Positions 56,111 to 64,000 of a stretch of 64,000 nt of DNA are shown here, one piece after another. Below the pieces are notes generated by a model. That model ran no database searches. It was not told the origin of the DNA and saw only the letters and a list, made by a program, of their open reading frames with translations. The stretch comes from CAIWTU01 sp963815135 (GTDB lineage Bacteria; Desulfobacterota; Desulfuromonadia; Geobacterales; Geobacteraceae): positions 186,001-250,000 of the forward strand of contig CAWFFO010000008.1 of NCBI GenBank assembly GCA_963815135.1, read 5' to 3'. How positions within the stretch are numbered: position 1 is the first letter of the stretch; each line of letters begins with the position of its first letter. The translations under genes were made by a program, and so were the position numbers.

Positions 56111-56731
56111 ATGCCGAATTTTCCCGCCTATATAAAGATCTTCACCGCATTGCTGGCAATTCTCAACCCCTGGGGAGTATTGCCATTTTTCTTGTCCGTA
56201 ACACGTGACTATACCGATGAGGAAAGAAAGAAAATCGCCAATACCATAGGGTTGTCGGTCGCCACGGTCCTGACCGTGACTGCACTGTCAGGCCAGCAGA
56301 TCCTGGGATTCTTCGGCATTTCCGTGGATGCTTTCAAGGTCGGAGGGAGCATACTGCTGATGATCATGGCCATTGATATGCTGAAAGGAAAAGGGAAGGC
56401 TTCCCAGGAACCTGAATCACCGCTGGACAAGGCCGGGATCGCGGTAGTGCCGCTTTCGATCCCTCTCATCGCAGGTCCGGGGTCGATTTCGACCGTCATA
56501 ATCTACGCTAACCTGTCCAAAGACTGGCTTCACCTGGCGATGATCGTCGTTTGCATCATCCTGGCCTCGCTGGTAACCTGGCTGATCCTGCGGGCCGCGA
56601 GCCGTATCGGCAGCTTCATCGGCGCCATCGGCCTCAATGTGGCAGGAAGGCTCATGGGGCTTCTGCTGGCTGCCATCGCCGTGGAGTTCTTCGTCAGCGG
56701 CATAAGCAGACTGCTGCCCGGGCTTGCCTGA
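56111..56731 (+). CDS. MarC-family integral membrane protein
   Basis: 206 residues, about six membrane segments. MarC/UPF0056 signatures: FTALLAILNPWGVLPFFLS with the conserved NPxGxxP motif early, ISVDAFKVGGSILLMIMAIDML, the second AVVPLSIPLIAGPGSISTVI loop, and a terminal GLLLAAIAVEFFVSGI. Transport function is presumed but unproven in this family. GGAGG lies ten bases before ATG. Confidence 0.9.
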   Translation: MPNFPAYIKIFTALLAILNPWGVLPFFLSVTRDYTDEERKKIANTIGLSVATVLTVTALSGQQILGFFGISVDAFKVGGSILLMIMAIDMLKGKGKASQEPESPLDKAGIAVVPLSIPLIAGPGSISTVIIYANLSKDWLHLAMIVVCIILASLVTWLILRAASRIGSFIGAIGLNVAGRLMGLLLAAIAVEFFVSGISRLLPGLA

Positions 56732-56742
56732 CAGCAGGATTT

Positions 56743-57585
56743 TCATTCCGTTGCCGGCAACTCCTGCCGATTTTCATTGCCGTTCACTTCTATTTTTTTC
56801 AGAATCTCGCCGGCGGCCTCTTCTATCGCCCTGTTGGTCATGTCAATGACCAGCCATTTGGGGTTTTTCCTGAATAGCCGACGGGCGTACACCAATTCCG
56901 TCTCGACACTTTCAAAGTTTGCGTAGCTGTCGCGGATGTTATGGCCCAGCTTGGATAGCCTGGCCATGCGTATGCTCACCAGACGCTCCACACTGATCGT
57001 AAGGCCCACTATCTTGTCCTGATCAACCTGATAGAGTTCCGGCGGAGGTTCGACGTCGGGAATCAGGGGGATGTTGGCCACCTTGTAGCCCCGGTGGGCC
57101 AGGTACATGGACAGGGGGGTCTTGGAGGTCCTGGACAACCCAACCAGTACGATGTCGGCCTTGGGAAGGTCCTTGGCAAGCTGGCCGTCATCATGGGCAA
57201 CGGTGAAGTTGATTGCATCCATCCTCCTGAGATATTCATCATTCATCAGGTAAAGCAGTCCCGGCTTATGCTTTGCGGGAAGGTCGAGGAACCCCTTCAT
57301 CTCGCTGAGAACCGGGGTAATCAGATCAATGGTCGTAAATCCGAGCCTTTCCGCCTCATTTCCGAGATATTCCGAATGCTCCACGTCGACCAGGGTATGC
57401 AGGATCAGACCGGGATTCTGTGCCACTGCGGCAATTGCCTTCGCTATATCCTCGAATGTCCTCAAATGACTTTTTTTGTGCAGAAATATACCTGCATGAT
57501 CGAATTGGGACAGGGTCGCCTTGACTATTCTTTCGCCGGTTTCTCCGGTGGAATCTGAAAATATGTAAATATGTTTCATCTTCAT
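56743..57585 (-). CDS. ppsR: Pyruvate,phosphate dikinase regulatory kinase/phosphorylase (DUF299)
   Basis: 280 residues from ATG 57585, chosen over an in-frame start 39 bases upstream because the domain begins there. Signatures are YIFSDSTGETGERIVKATLSQF, HTLVDVEHSEYL, the P-loop VGLSRTSKTPLSMYLAHRGYK and VANIPLIPDVEPPPELY. The family phosphorylates and dephosphorylates pyruvate phosphate dikinase or PEP synthase with ADP and Pi. The target enzyme is not in the window. It converges on the MarC gene with an 11-bp gap. Confidence 0.93.
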   Translation of the reverse strand: MKMKHIYIFSDSTGETGERIVKATLSQFDHAGIFLHKKSHLRTFEDIAKAIAAVAQNPGLILHTLVDVEHSEYLGNEAERLGFTTIDLITPVLSEMKGFLDLPAKHKPGLLYLMNDEYLRRMDAINFTVAHDDGQLAKDLPKADIVLVGLSRTSKTPLSMYLAHRGYKVANIPLIPDVEPPPELYQVDQDKIVGLTISVERLVSIRMARLSKLGHNIRDSYANFESVETELVYARRLFRKNPKWLVIDMTNRAIEEAAGEILKKIEVNGNENRQELPATE

Positions 57586-57727
57586 GCTTGCCCTTTCATG
57601 CTTTTTACCTGACGGTTGATTCATAATGAAATATTAGCAGAAGAGTCGCGCTTTCCGAAAGCTTTTTCAGCCTGCTTGATCCTGTACGGGCCGGCATTCG
57701 GCAAGGGCTATGAAAACCTGGAAATGA

Positions 57728-59227
57728 TCATTTTGATCGCTTCAGGCTTGTACGCAGGATCTTGCCGGTGGCGGTCTTCGGCAGCTCTTCCAGGAATTCG
57801 ATCTGCACCGGACACATATACGGCGGAAGTTGCCTGAGACAAAACCGTCTCAGTTCCCGTTCAAGGGAGGCTCCGGGCTCATGGCCTTGATTGACGACAA
57901 CAAAGGCGATGGGACGGGTGAGGTGCTCAACCCTGCGTCGGCCCACGGCGCACTCCATTACCGCCGGGTGTTCCTGCAGGACGGATTCCACGCGGACGGG
58001 CGACACCCAGTGGGCATCGACCTTGAACAAGTCGTCACTGCGCCCCTGAAAGGTATAGCAACCCCGCTCCTCGACAAAGATATCACCGGTTTCCAGCCAG
58101 CCGTCGGCAAGCATCGTTCGAGCCGACTTTACAGGGTTGTTCCAGTAGCAGGTTGTGATAGACGGCCCGCGCAGCTGCAGTCGCCCGGGAGTTGCCGGAG
58201 GAACCGGCAGCCCCGCGTCATCTACGATTCGCGCCTCGAAGGGAGGGATAATAGATCCCGCAGTTCCGGGAAGCGCCTTCTCCGGGCGGTTGGAGATATA
58301 TATGTGCAGGGCTTCCGTCGAACCTATGCCGTCGAGCAATTCAACACCTGTAGTCTTTTTCCATTCACGGTATAGTGGGGCCGGAAGCGGTTCCCCCGCG
58401 GAGACGCAGAGTCGCAGGGAAGAAAGCCTGGCGCTGTTTCCCATGGTTTTGAGAAGCATGTTATAGGCAATCGGGACGCCGAAGAAAAGGGTCACGCCAT
58501 TGCCTTCGATACAGCGGATGATGTCCGCAGGTTCGGGCTTGCCCGGGAAAAGCACCACCGTTGCACCGAAGCGGAGCGGGAATGAAAAACTGTTGCCCAA
58601 CCCGTAGGCAAAAGAGAGCTTGCTGGCGGAGAATATCACATCCTCTTCATTCATACCGAGCACCGTCCCGGCAAAGGCGTCGGCCGAGGCTAGGATATCC
58701 CCGTGACGGTGTGGCACTCCCTTCGGTGACCCCGTGCTGCCCGAACTGTAGAGGAGAAAGGCAATTTCTTCAGCCGTCGGTTTATGGGGGGCGAAATCCG
58801 GAGAAGCCGCGGCAAGCTCCTCCGCAAAGCAGTCTTCATCAAGCAGAATGGTTCCCCGCAGTTCAGGTGAACCGGCGGCAAGGGCATCCGAGTCCCTTTC
58901 CGTGACCAGAAAAACCGCCCCGCAGTCGTTCAGAATGTATTCGTAATCCGCAACAAACAGAGAAGTATTGAGCAGCACCGGCGGCGACCCGAGTTTCAGG
59001 CATCCGAGTATGGCGAAAAAGTATTCAGGTGTGTCTCCCGCCACAATCGCGACCCTCTCCCCGGGGCTCACACCGTGCCCGCGCAGTAGGGAAGCGAATC
59101 GGCTCGACTGGAGATCGAGCATTTCGTAGCTGACGGAACTTTCGCCGGCAATAATTGCCGTCCTGCCGCCACGAAGTTGCAGGTTCGGACAGAGAAGCGC
59201 AACAGCGGCATTTTGGGAATATGTCAT
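57728..59227 (-). CDS. Benzoate-CoA-ligase-type AMP-forming acyl-CoA synthetase
   Basis: 499 residues from ATG 59227 (GAGGTGAG upstream). The frame is open 93 codons further upstream, but that extension has no family sequence. ANL superfamily motifs: LLYSSGSTGSPKGVPHRHGD (A3), FGVPIAYNMLL, GIGSTEALHIYISN (A5 region), GWLETGDIFVEERGCYTFQGRSDDLFKVDAHWVSP (A7-A8) and the adenylation Lys in LPKTATGKILR. The closest recalled relatives are benzoate/4-hydroxybenzoate-CoA ligases. The acyl substrate is not determined. No operon partners, so the pathway link is open. Confidence 0.88.
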   Translation of the reverse strand: MTYSQNAAVALLCPNLQLRGGRTAIIAGESSVSYEMLDLQSSRFASLLRGHGVSPGERVAIVAGDTPEYFFAILGCLKLGSPPVLLNTSLFVADYEYILNDCGAVFLVTERDSDALAAGSPELRGTILLDEDCFAEELAAASPDFAPHKPTAEEIAFLLYSSGSTGSPKGVPHRHGDILASADAFAGTVLGMNEEDVIFSASKLSFAYGLGNSFSFPLRFGATVVLFPGKPEPADIIRCIEGNGVTLFFGVPIAYNMLLKTMGNSARLSSLRLCVSAGEPLPAPLYREWKKTTGVELLDGIGSTEALHIYISNRPEKALPGTAGSIIPPFEARIVDDAGLPVPPATPGRLQLRGPSITTCYWNNPVKSARTMLADGWLETGDIFVEERGCYTFQGRSDDLFKVDAHWVSPVRVESVLQEHPAVMECAVGRRRVEHLTRPIAFVVVNQGHEPGASLERELRRFCLRQLPPYMCPVQIEFLEELPKTATGKILRTSLKRSK

Positions 59228-59361
59228 GGAGCTCACCTCGGGAAATGTTGTTTTATATAGGCTTGCCTGTGATTTTTTGTCAAATGAAAAATCTGCCCGT
59301 TTTGCCGCAGCTCTTTTTTCAGGTTTGAAAATCCGGTATACTGGATCGCTGTCAAATTCAC

Positions 59362-60045
59362 ATGACCATGGGACACGAAAAACATATGAAAAACCGGCTA
59401 ATTGAAATCTTCGACAGCCTGCTGGAATATTTCGGACCGCGCTTCTGGTGGCCGGCCGACAGCCCTTTCGAGGTCTGTGTCGGAGCCATCCTGACCCAGA
59501 ATACAAACTGGTTAAACGTGGAAAAGGCTTTGGAAAACCTAAAAGGAGAAGACCTGCTGTCGCCGCCGGGGATCAGGGATGTCCCGGCAGGGAGGTTGGC
59601 AGAACTGATAAGGCCGGCAGGCTATTTCAACGTGAAAAGCGCAAGGCTGAAAGATTTTATCGGCTGGCTCTTCGACCGTTACCATGGGAGCCTCGAAAGG
59701 ATGTTCGCCGGAGACTGGCGCGATCTGAGGGAAGAGTTACTGGCGGTGCGCGGGATTGGCCCGGAGACCTGTGATTCGATCATGCTCTATGCCGGGCACA
59801 AGCCGACTTTCGTCGTAGACGCCTATACCAAGCGTCTCTTCTCACGCCTCGGCCTGTTGAGCGAAAAAGCTCCTTATGAAGAAATCCGGGGTTTGTTCAT
59901 GAAAAGCCTGCCCGAAGATGTCCGGTTGTACAACGAGTATCACGCCCTGATCGTCCAGCACTGCAAGGATTTCTGCCGCAAGAAACCTCTCTGCGAATCC
60001 TGTCCGTTAAACTCCCTGTGCAAGTATTTTTGTGAGAACCGCTGA
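59362..60045 (+). CDS. Endonuclease III-like HhH-GPD DNA glycosylase with 4Fe-4S
   Basis: 227 residues; a start at 59386 (MKNRLIEIF) is an alternative. Blocks: FEVCVGAILTQNTNW, the HhH LLAVRGIGPETCDSIMLYAGHKP and catalytic Asp in FVVDAYTKRLFSRLG. The C-terminal Fe-S loop has Cys-rich spacing (HCKDFCRKKPLCESCPLNSLC). The EndoIII catalytic Lys position (after the HhH GVG-x-K) is Glu here (GIGPETC), as in the monofunctional MIG/MutY-like branch. It therefore probably removes bases without beta-lyase activity. The target lesion is unknown. Confidence 0.88.
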   Translation: MTMGHEKHMKNRLIEIFDSLLEYFGPRFWWPADSPFEVCVGAILTQNTNWLNVEKALENLKGEDLLSPPGIRDVPAGRLAELIRPAGYFNVKSARLKDFIGWLFDRYHGSLERMFAGDWRDLREELLAVRGIGPETCDSIMLYAGHKPTFVVDAYTKRLFSRLGLLSEKAPYEEIRGLFMKSLPEDVRLYNEYHALIVQHCKDFCRKKPLCESCPLNSLCKYFCENR

Positions 60046-60108
60046 CCGCTTTCTGTCAGGATTGTCTCCGGACAGCCATGCTTGACGGTTTATCCTGAAA
60101 AAAGCATT

Positions 60109-60234
60109 TTAGCCACGAATTTTCACGAATTAGCAAAGCTTTTTCCAATAAAAACAACCACCAGATTGGTGACAACAAAAAGACAAATAAGGGTTTAATA
60201 ATATTCGTTTTTATTCGTGTCATTCGTGGCTAAT
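60109..60234. repeat. Inverted repeat (MITE-like), AGCCACGAAT ends
   Basis: TTAGCCACGAAT at 60109-60120 is the reverse complement of ATTCGTGGCTAA at 60222-60233. Each end also carries a second, inner match (TTCACGAATTA and TATTCGTTTTTATTCGTG). The 126-bp element is of a type often seen dispersed in bacterial intergenic DNA. It lies between the glycosylase and the GGDEF gene ends. Confidence 0.65.
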
Positions 60235-60257
60235 TGCAGTTTTTAGGGTTATCGGTT

Positions 60258-61214
60258 TTATTCGACAAAAAGATGGCGAGGTACATCCAGAGGGAAAGGA
60301 AGCATGGCTTCGATCCGGTTTCTTCCTTTTGTCTTCGCCCTGTACAGGGCTTTGTCGGCCTCTCTTATCAGTGCCTCGGCGGAATTTATTGCCGGTGCCG
60401 GGTATGTGGATATACCCAGACTGACGGTAATTTTCATATTTTCCCCGTTTTCCTGGAAAACCGCCCCTGCGATGGATCTTCTTATGCGCTCCGCAACCGA
60501 TGCGGCATCAGTCAGGGAAGCTTCGGGAATGATCGCCATGAATTCCTCTCCACCATAACGTGCTGCAATGTCGTAGTCCCGTAATTCCTTCCTGAACAGA
60601 CTGGCCACCTTGCAGAGAACGGAATCCCCCTGCTGGTGTCCGTAAGTATCGTTAATCTTCTTGAAATGGTCGATATCCATGATCAGGACAGAAAGGCTGT
60701 TCCTTTTCCTTTGCACCCTTTGCAATTCCTTTCCCAGCGCCTCTTCCAGGAAGCGCCGGTTATACAGGCCGGTCAGATGGTCGGTATTCGAGATGGCAAC
60801 AAGAAGTTCATTCGCCTGCTTCAACTGGTCCTGAAGGTTTTTTATCTTCAACTGGACATTGACCCTTGCAACCAGTTCGCCGGTATCGAAGGGTTTGGTA
60901 ATATAATCGGACGCTCCCTGTTCAAGACCCCTTATTTTAGAGTCACGGTCTTCCTTTCCGGTAAGAAGTATAATAGGGATATTCCTGAACTCGTCGCGGG
61001 ACTTGACCATACTTATGAATTTGAAACCGTCCATCATCGGCATATCCACATCACAGAGGATTATGTCAACCTTGTGCTTCAGCAGCACCTTGAATCCCTG
61101 CAGGCCGTCCATTGCTTCATGATAAACAGAGAATATGGATTTCTCCTTCAGGGTGTGAACAATTTCCCTGCGAACGGTATCGGAGTCATCGACTACAAGT
61201 ACGCTTACTTTCAT
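60258..61214 (-). CDS. Response regulator with GGDEF diguanylate cyclase output
   Basis: 318 residues. The receiver domain is at about 1-125, with phosphoacceptor Asp in IILCDVDMPMMDG, the acidic pair in VLVVDDSD and KPF at about 108. GGDEF lies at about 145-305: LTGLYNRRFLEEAL, LSVLIMDIDHFKKINDTYGHQQGD, the signature RYGGEEFMAIIP and the I-site RDYD five residues before it, so product-inhibited c-di-GMP synthesis is likely. AGGTG lies six bases before ATG. No cognate kinase is adjacent. Confidence 0.95.
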   Translation of the reverse strand: MKVSVLVVDDSDTVRREIVHTLKEKSIFSVYHEAMDGLQGFKVLLKHKVDIILCDVDMPMMDGFKFISMVKSRDEFRNIPIILLTGKEDRDSKIRGLEQGASDYITKPFDTGELVARVNVQLKIKNLQDQLKQANELLVAISNTDHLTGLYNRRFLEEALGKELQRVQRKRNSLSVLIMDIDHFKKINDTYGHQQGDSVLCKVASLFRKELRDYDIAARYGGEEFMAIIPEASLTDAASVAERIRRSIAGAVFQENGENMKITVSLGISTYPAPAINSAEALIREADKALYRAKTKGRNRIEAMLPFPLDVPRHLFVE

Positions 61215-61275
61215 AATGTCACCTGTTTTGAACCACTAACAAGCACGGGCACCTCTATGGATAAACATTTCCATA

Positions 61276-61848
61276 TCAAAAAACCAGATCGAGAAACTGT
61301 TTCAGCATTGCTCCGGTAACCCCCCAGATTTCATCATCCCGGTAAGTAAAAAAACAAACGGGATGGGTCCTCCCTTTCCAGCTCCAATCCTCGACCCGGA
61401 AAACCTCCGGTTTCAACAAATGCTTCAACGGTACTTCAATTACCCGCTCAATTTCGTGTGAATTTAAATTGTATTCGCACCCGTCGGAGAGCATCCCGAC
61501 AAATGGGGTAATCAGGTAGTCATGGATGGAATAGAAGTCGTCGAGAACACCCAGGATTTCAATATCCGAAGCTGGGATGCCCATTTCTTCCCTTGTCTCG
61601 CGCAGCGCCGTCTGCAAGGCGTCTTTGTCCTCCGGCTGACGCACGCCGCCGGGAAAGGAAATCTCCCCGCGGTGATGCTTCAGGTTTTCGGTTCGCTTGG
61701 TGAAGAGAATGTGATATTCGCCTTCCCTGCGAAAAACCGGAACCAGGACGGCAGCCGGCGCCGGGCCGGGCGGCATCGGCACCCTTCTGTGCGCTGCCAG
61801 CGCTTCTCTGATTCTCTCCTTCAAATCCGTATCTTTTTTGTACGACAT
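61276..61848 (-). CDS. NUDIX hydrolase (CoA pyrophosphatase type)
   Basis: 190 residues. The NUDIX box fits GX5EX7REUXEEXGU: GGVRQPEDKDALQTALRETREEMGI. The preceding LKHHRGEISFPGG is the CoA-type NuPCoA-like lead (UPF0035), supporting CoA or acyl-CoA pyrophosphatase. Later it has DDFYSIHDYLITPFVG and VPLKHLLKPEVF. It lies between the GGDEF gene and rpe, all minus strand. The ribosome site is weak. Confidence 0.88.
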   Translation of the reverse strand: MSYKKDTDLKERIREALAAHRRVPMPPGPAPAAVLVPVFRREGEYHILFTKRTENLKHHRGEISFPGGVRQPEDKDALQTALRETREEMGIPASDIEILGVLDDFYSIHDYLITPFVGMLSDGCEYNLNSHEIERVIEVPLKHLLKPEVFRVEDWSWKGRTHPVCFFTYRDDEIWGVTGAMLKQFLDLVF

Positions 61849-61904
61849 TTACACATCCGGGTTTCAGGTTTTAAGATTCTAATCCTGACTCTTGACTCCT
61901 CGAA

Positions 61905-62570
61905 CTAAAGCACCGGTTCCCTTGCCAGTTTTTTCATCTCATCGATAGTCGCTGCGTAATCCGTGCTTCCGAAAATTGCGCTGCCCGCCACAAAAACGTC
62001 CGCGCCCGCATGGGAGATACCCTCCACATTGGACACTTTGATACCCCCGTCAACCTCCAGTTCGGTTTCCAAACCCCTCTTATCCAGCATCCCGCGCAGG
62101 GCATGGATCTTCGGCAGGCAGGCATCGATAAATGATTGCCCGCCGAACCCCGGGTTTACCGTCATGAGCAGAACAAGATCAAGATCATCGAGAATATAGT
62201 CCAGGCAATGCAGCGGAGTAGCCGGGTTGAGGGACACGCCGGCTTTTTTGCCGAGCGATTTGATCAGCTGGACGGTCCGGTGGATATGGAAAGTCGCCTC
62301 GGCATGGAAAACGATAATATCCGCTCCGGCCGCGGCAAAATCGGGAATATACCGGTCAGGTTCGACAATCATCAGGTGGACGTCAAGGGGCAGTTTCGTG
62401 ACCTTTCTGGCAGCTTCCACTACCAGGGGACCGATGGTGATATTGGGCACGAATTGCCCGTCCATGACATCAACGTGGATATAATCCGCTCCGGCCGCTT
62501 CAACGGCGCGTATTTCGTCACCCAGCCGGGAAAAATCCGCGGAAAGTATGGAAGGGGCTACCTTTTTCAT
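61905..62570 (-). CDS. rpe: Ribulose-phosphate 3-epimerase
   Basis: 221 residues, the usual length. TIM-barrel motifs: APSILSADFSRLGDEI, IHVDVMDGQFVPNITIGP (metal His and Asp), LDVHLMIVEPDRYI, ADIIVFHAEAT, LLMTVNPGFGGQSFI and the phosphate site LEVDGGIKVSN, then VAGSAIFG. It interconverts ribulose-5-phosphate and xylulose-5-phosphate. GGAGG lies four bases before ATG. It lies downstream of rsmB on the same strand; rsmB-rpe adjacency is common in deltaproteobacteria. Confidence 0.96.
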   Translation of the reverse strand: MKKVAPSILSADFSRLGDEIRAVEAAGADYIHVDVMDGQFVPNITIGPLVVEAARKVTKLPLDVHLMIVEPDRYIPDFAAAGADIIVFHAEATFHIHRTVQLIKSLGKKAGVSLNPATPLHCLDYILDDLDLVLLMTVNPGFGGQSFIDACLPKIHALRGMLDKRGLETELEVDGGIKVSNVEGISHAGADVFVAGSAIFGSTDYAATIDEMKKLAREPVL

Positions 62571-62750
62571 ATTACCTCCGATATATGCAAATTTATTGCC
62601 ATCAGGATTCAGTCAGACGGGAAATAATTTCATTAAAACCTAACGGACGAGGAATTCAGGTTCAAACAAGGAGGAAGGCCTGAAGCGGTTCATTCGCCCC
62701 AAGCCCGACTCGCGGCTCTTGCAGCCAATACCTGCAAATTGCCGCGGATA

Positions 62751-64000
62751 TTATCGTTTTTTCCTTAACCGGGCGGCAAAAAAGCCATCCATTCCGTGCA
62801 GGTGGGGCCAGCTCCGGAAGAACCCCCGTTCGGTAAAAAGTGCGGAAAAAGCAGGGAATACTTCCCTTAAGTCTTCTACCACAAAATCGTTCCTGCCGGT
62901 GAGAAAATCGTCCAGTACCCCTTCATTTTCCTCCGTCGAGGTGGAACAGGTGGAATAGAGGAGAACTCCGTTATCCGCAAGACGGTCCGCGGCATTTCCC
63001 AGGATGCTTTTTTGCAGACCTGCGAGCCTCAGAACATCACCGCGGGTCCTGGACCATTTGCCCTCGGGATTGCGCCTCAGCACCCCGAGACCGGAACAGG
63101 GAGCATCGACCACTATCCTGTCGAATACCTGTTCGCCAAGCGAGACAAGCGGCTTTTCCGCATCCTGGACCTGCGTCCGAATGATCGATATCCCGAGGCG
63201 TTCGGCGGTTTCTTCGACCATCCGGAGTTTTTTCTTATTCAGGTCGCAGGAAAACACCATGCCACGGTTGCCCATCAACTGGGCGATATGGGTCGATTTT
63301 CCGCCTGGGGCGGCGCAGACATCCAGGGCCACGCCACCCGGTTCCGGATCGAGGAGAACGGAGGCCAGCTGCGAAGATTCGTCCTGGACGGTAAAGAGGC
63401 CTTCCGCAAATCCCGCGGTTGTTGCCGGGTTGAGCGGAGACAACACTTTAATGCCATCGGGAGAAAAAGGGCTCTTTTCAGCAAGGATTTTTTCTCCCGC
63501 AAGGCGTTCCAGTAATCCATCCCTGGTTATGCGCAGGGTATTCACCCTGAAAGTGAGGGGAGGTATTTCATTCATTGCCGCGGCAAGAGATTCCGCCTCT
63601 TCCGGACCAAGCTGACTGATCCAGTCTTCAACCAGCCATTTCGGCTGGGAATAATAAATCGAAAGAAAATCTGCCGGTTTTTTGCTCCTGTCAGGCCAGG
63701 CTATGGCATCCCTTTCCCTGTCGGCCCGGCGCAATACTGCGTTTACCAACCCCGATGCACGCGGTGCGAAAACTTTTGCCAGCTCCACCGTTTCATTTAC
63801 CGCGGCGGACACCGGAATCCTGTCCAGGAAAAAGGATTGATAAAGCCCGAGGCGAAGAAGGTTCATAACGGCAATTTCAAGCCTGTCCGACTTCTGCCTG
63901 GAAAAATTGTCGATAATATGATCGAGTGTCAGCCGGCGGCGCAATACGCCGAGAACCAGTTCCCTCAGCAGCCCCCGGTCCGGCCCGCGGAGTCGGTCAT
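62751..64000 (-). CDS. rsmB: 16S rRNA (cytosine-967-C5) methyltransferase RsmB, 5' end beyond the window
   Basis: The frame stays open to the right edge (DRGLLRELVLGVLRRRLTLD before the Met at 63944), so the true start is outside. The N-terminal NusB-like helical domain has LEIAVMNLLRLGLYQ, IPVSAAVNETVELAK and ASGLVNAVLRR. The SAM domain has VQDESSQLASVLLDPEPG, VCAAPGGKSTHIAQLMG, the catalytic Cys in VVDAPCSGLGVLRRNPEGKWSR, and LLYSTCSTSTEENEGV. It methylates C967 of 16S rRNA. It is upstream of rpe. Confidence 0.94.
   Translation of the reverse strand, partial: DRLRGPDRGLLRELVLGVLRRRLTLDHIIDNFSRQKSDRLEIAVMNLLRLGLYQSFFLDRIPVSAAVNETVELAKVFAPRASGLVNAVLRRADRERDAIAWPDRSKKPADFLSIYYSQPKWLVEDWISQLGPEEAESLAAAMNEIPPLTFRVNTLRITRDGLLERLAGEKILAEKSPFSPDGIKVLSPLNPATTAGFAEGLFTVQDESSQLASVLLDPEPGGVALDVCAAPGGKSTHIAQLMGNRGMVFSCDLNKKKLRMVEETAERLGISIIRTQVQDAEKPLVSLGEQVFDRIVVDAPCSGLGVLRRNPEGKWSRTRGDVLRLAGLQKSILGNAADRLADNGVLLYSTCSTSTEENEGVLDDFLTGRNDFVVEDLREVFPAFSALFTERGFFRSWPHLHGMDGFFAARLRKKR

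Overview
The window looks like a chromosomal segment from a mid-to-high G+C, metabolically anaerobic deltaproteobacterium of the Desulfuromonadales / Geobacter-Pelobacter type. The grounds are the gene set: a selenocysteine NAD-linked formate dehydrogenase with NuoE/NuoF-like subunits, lysine 2,3-aminomutase plus beta-lysine acetyltransferase, PAS-rich sensor kinases, sigma-54 regulation, and a four-domain CoA-disulfide-reductase fusion. The taxonomic call is inference; there is no rRNA or tRNA in the window.

Layout. 1-6.6 kb: a left-truncated multi-PAS/GAF sensor, an IS remnant abutting a truncated helicase fragment, a DUF4258/MqsA-type toxin-antitoxin pair with an apparently leaderless promoter, and a second membrane sensor kinase. 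7.4-10.4 kb: four genes for exported proteins (one beta-barrel, three small secreted proteins of odd composition). 10.5-23.1 kb: a copper/silver-type efflux locus read on the minus strand (sigma-54 regulator, cusB, cusA, Met-rich periplasmic protein, GerMN lipoprotein, TolC-like protein, PII-like protein, copper P-type ATPase). In this locus cusB, cusA, the TolC-like gene and the ATPase carry many single-base indels. 23.2-36.1 kb: ablA/ablB, an exopolyphosphatase, ergothioneine-type egtB/egtD, 6-phosphogluconate dehydrogenase, glucose-6-phosphate isomerase, a membrane methyltransferase, a DUF2062 protein and a PfkB kinase. 36.1-40.9 kb: a polyphosphate operon (SixA, HhH protein, CHAD protein, Ppk1) and a tiny Cys-rich protein. 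41.4-44.7 kb: exported MsrB and the CoADR-rhodanese-TusA-DsrE fusion. 45.1-54.7 kb: a formate module (FdhD-MobA fusion, Fe-S subunit, NuoF-like, NuoE-like, OFA transporter, Sec-containing FdhA). 55.1-64 kb: small membrane/secreted proteins, MarC, PPDK regulatory protein, a benzoate-CoA-ligase-type enzyme, an EndoIII-like glycosylase, a GGDEF response regulator, NUDIX hydrolase, rpe and a right-truncated rsmB.

How it fits together. Formate taken up or released by the OFA carrier would be oxidised by FdhA, with electrons passing through the Fe-S and flavin subunits to NAD; FdhD-MobA supplies sulfuration and cofactor functions. Ppk1, CHAD and SixA form one translationally coupled polyphosphate unit, with the degrading Ppx elsewhere in the window. 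Two 164-bp MITE-like elements with matching ends lie at the end of ablB and inside the formate operon, and several other hairpin repeats are scattered between genes. Seven genes contain frame disruptions. In each case removing the proposed indels restores a length divisible by three and a conserved family sequence, which points to consensus error or very recent change rather than old decay.
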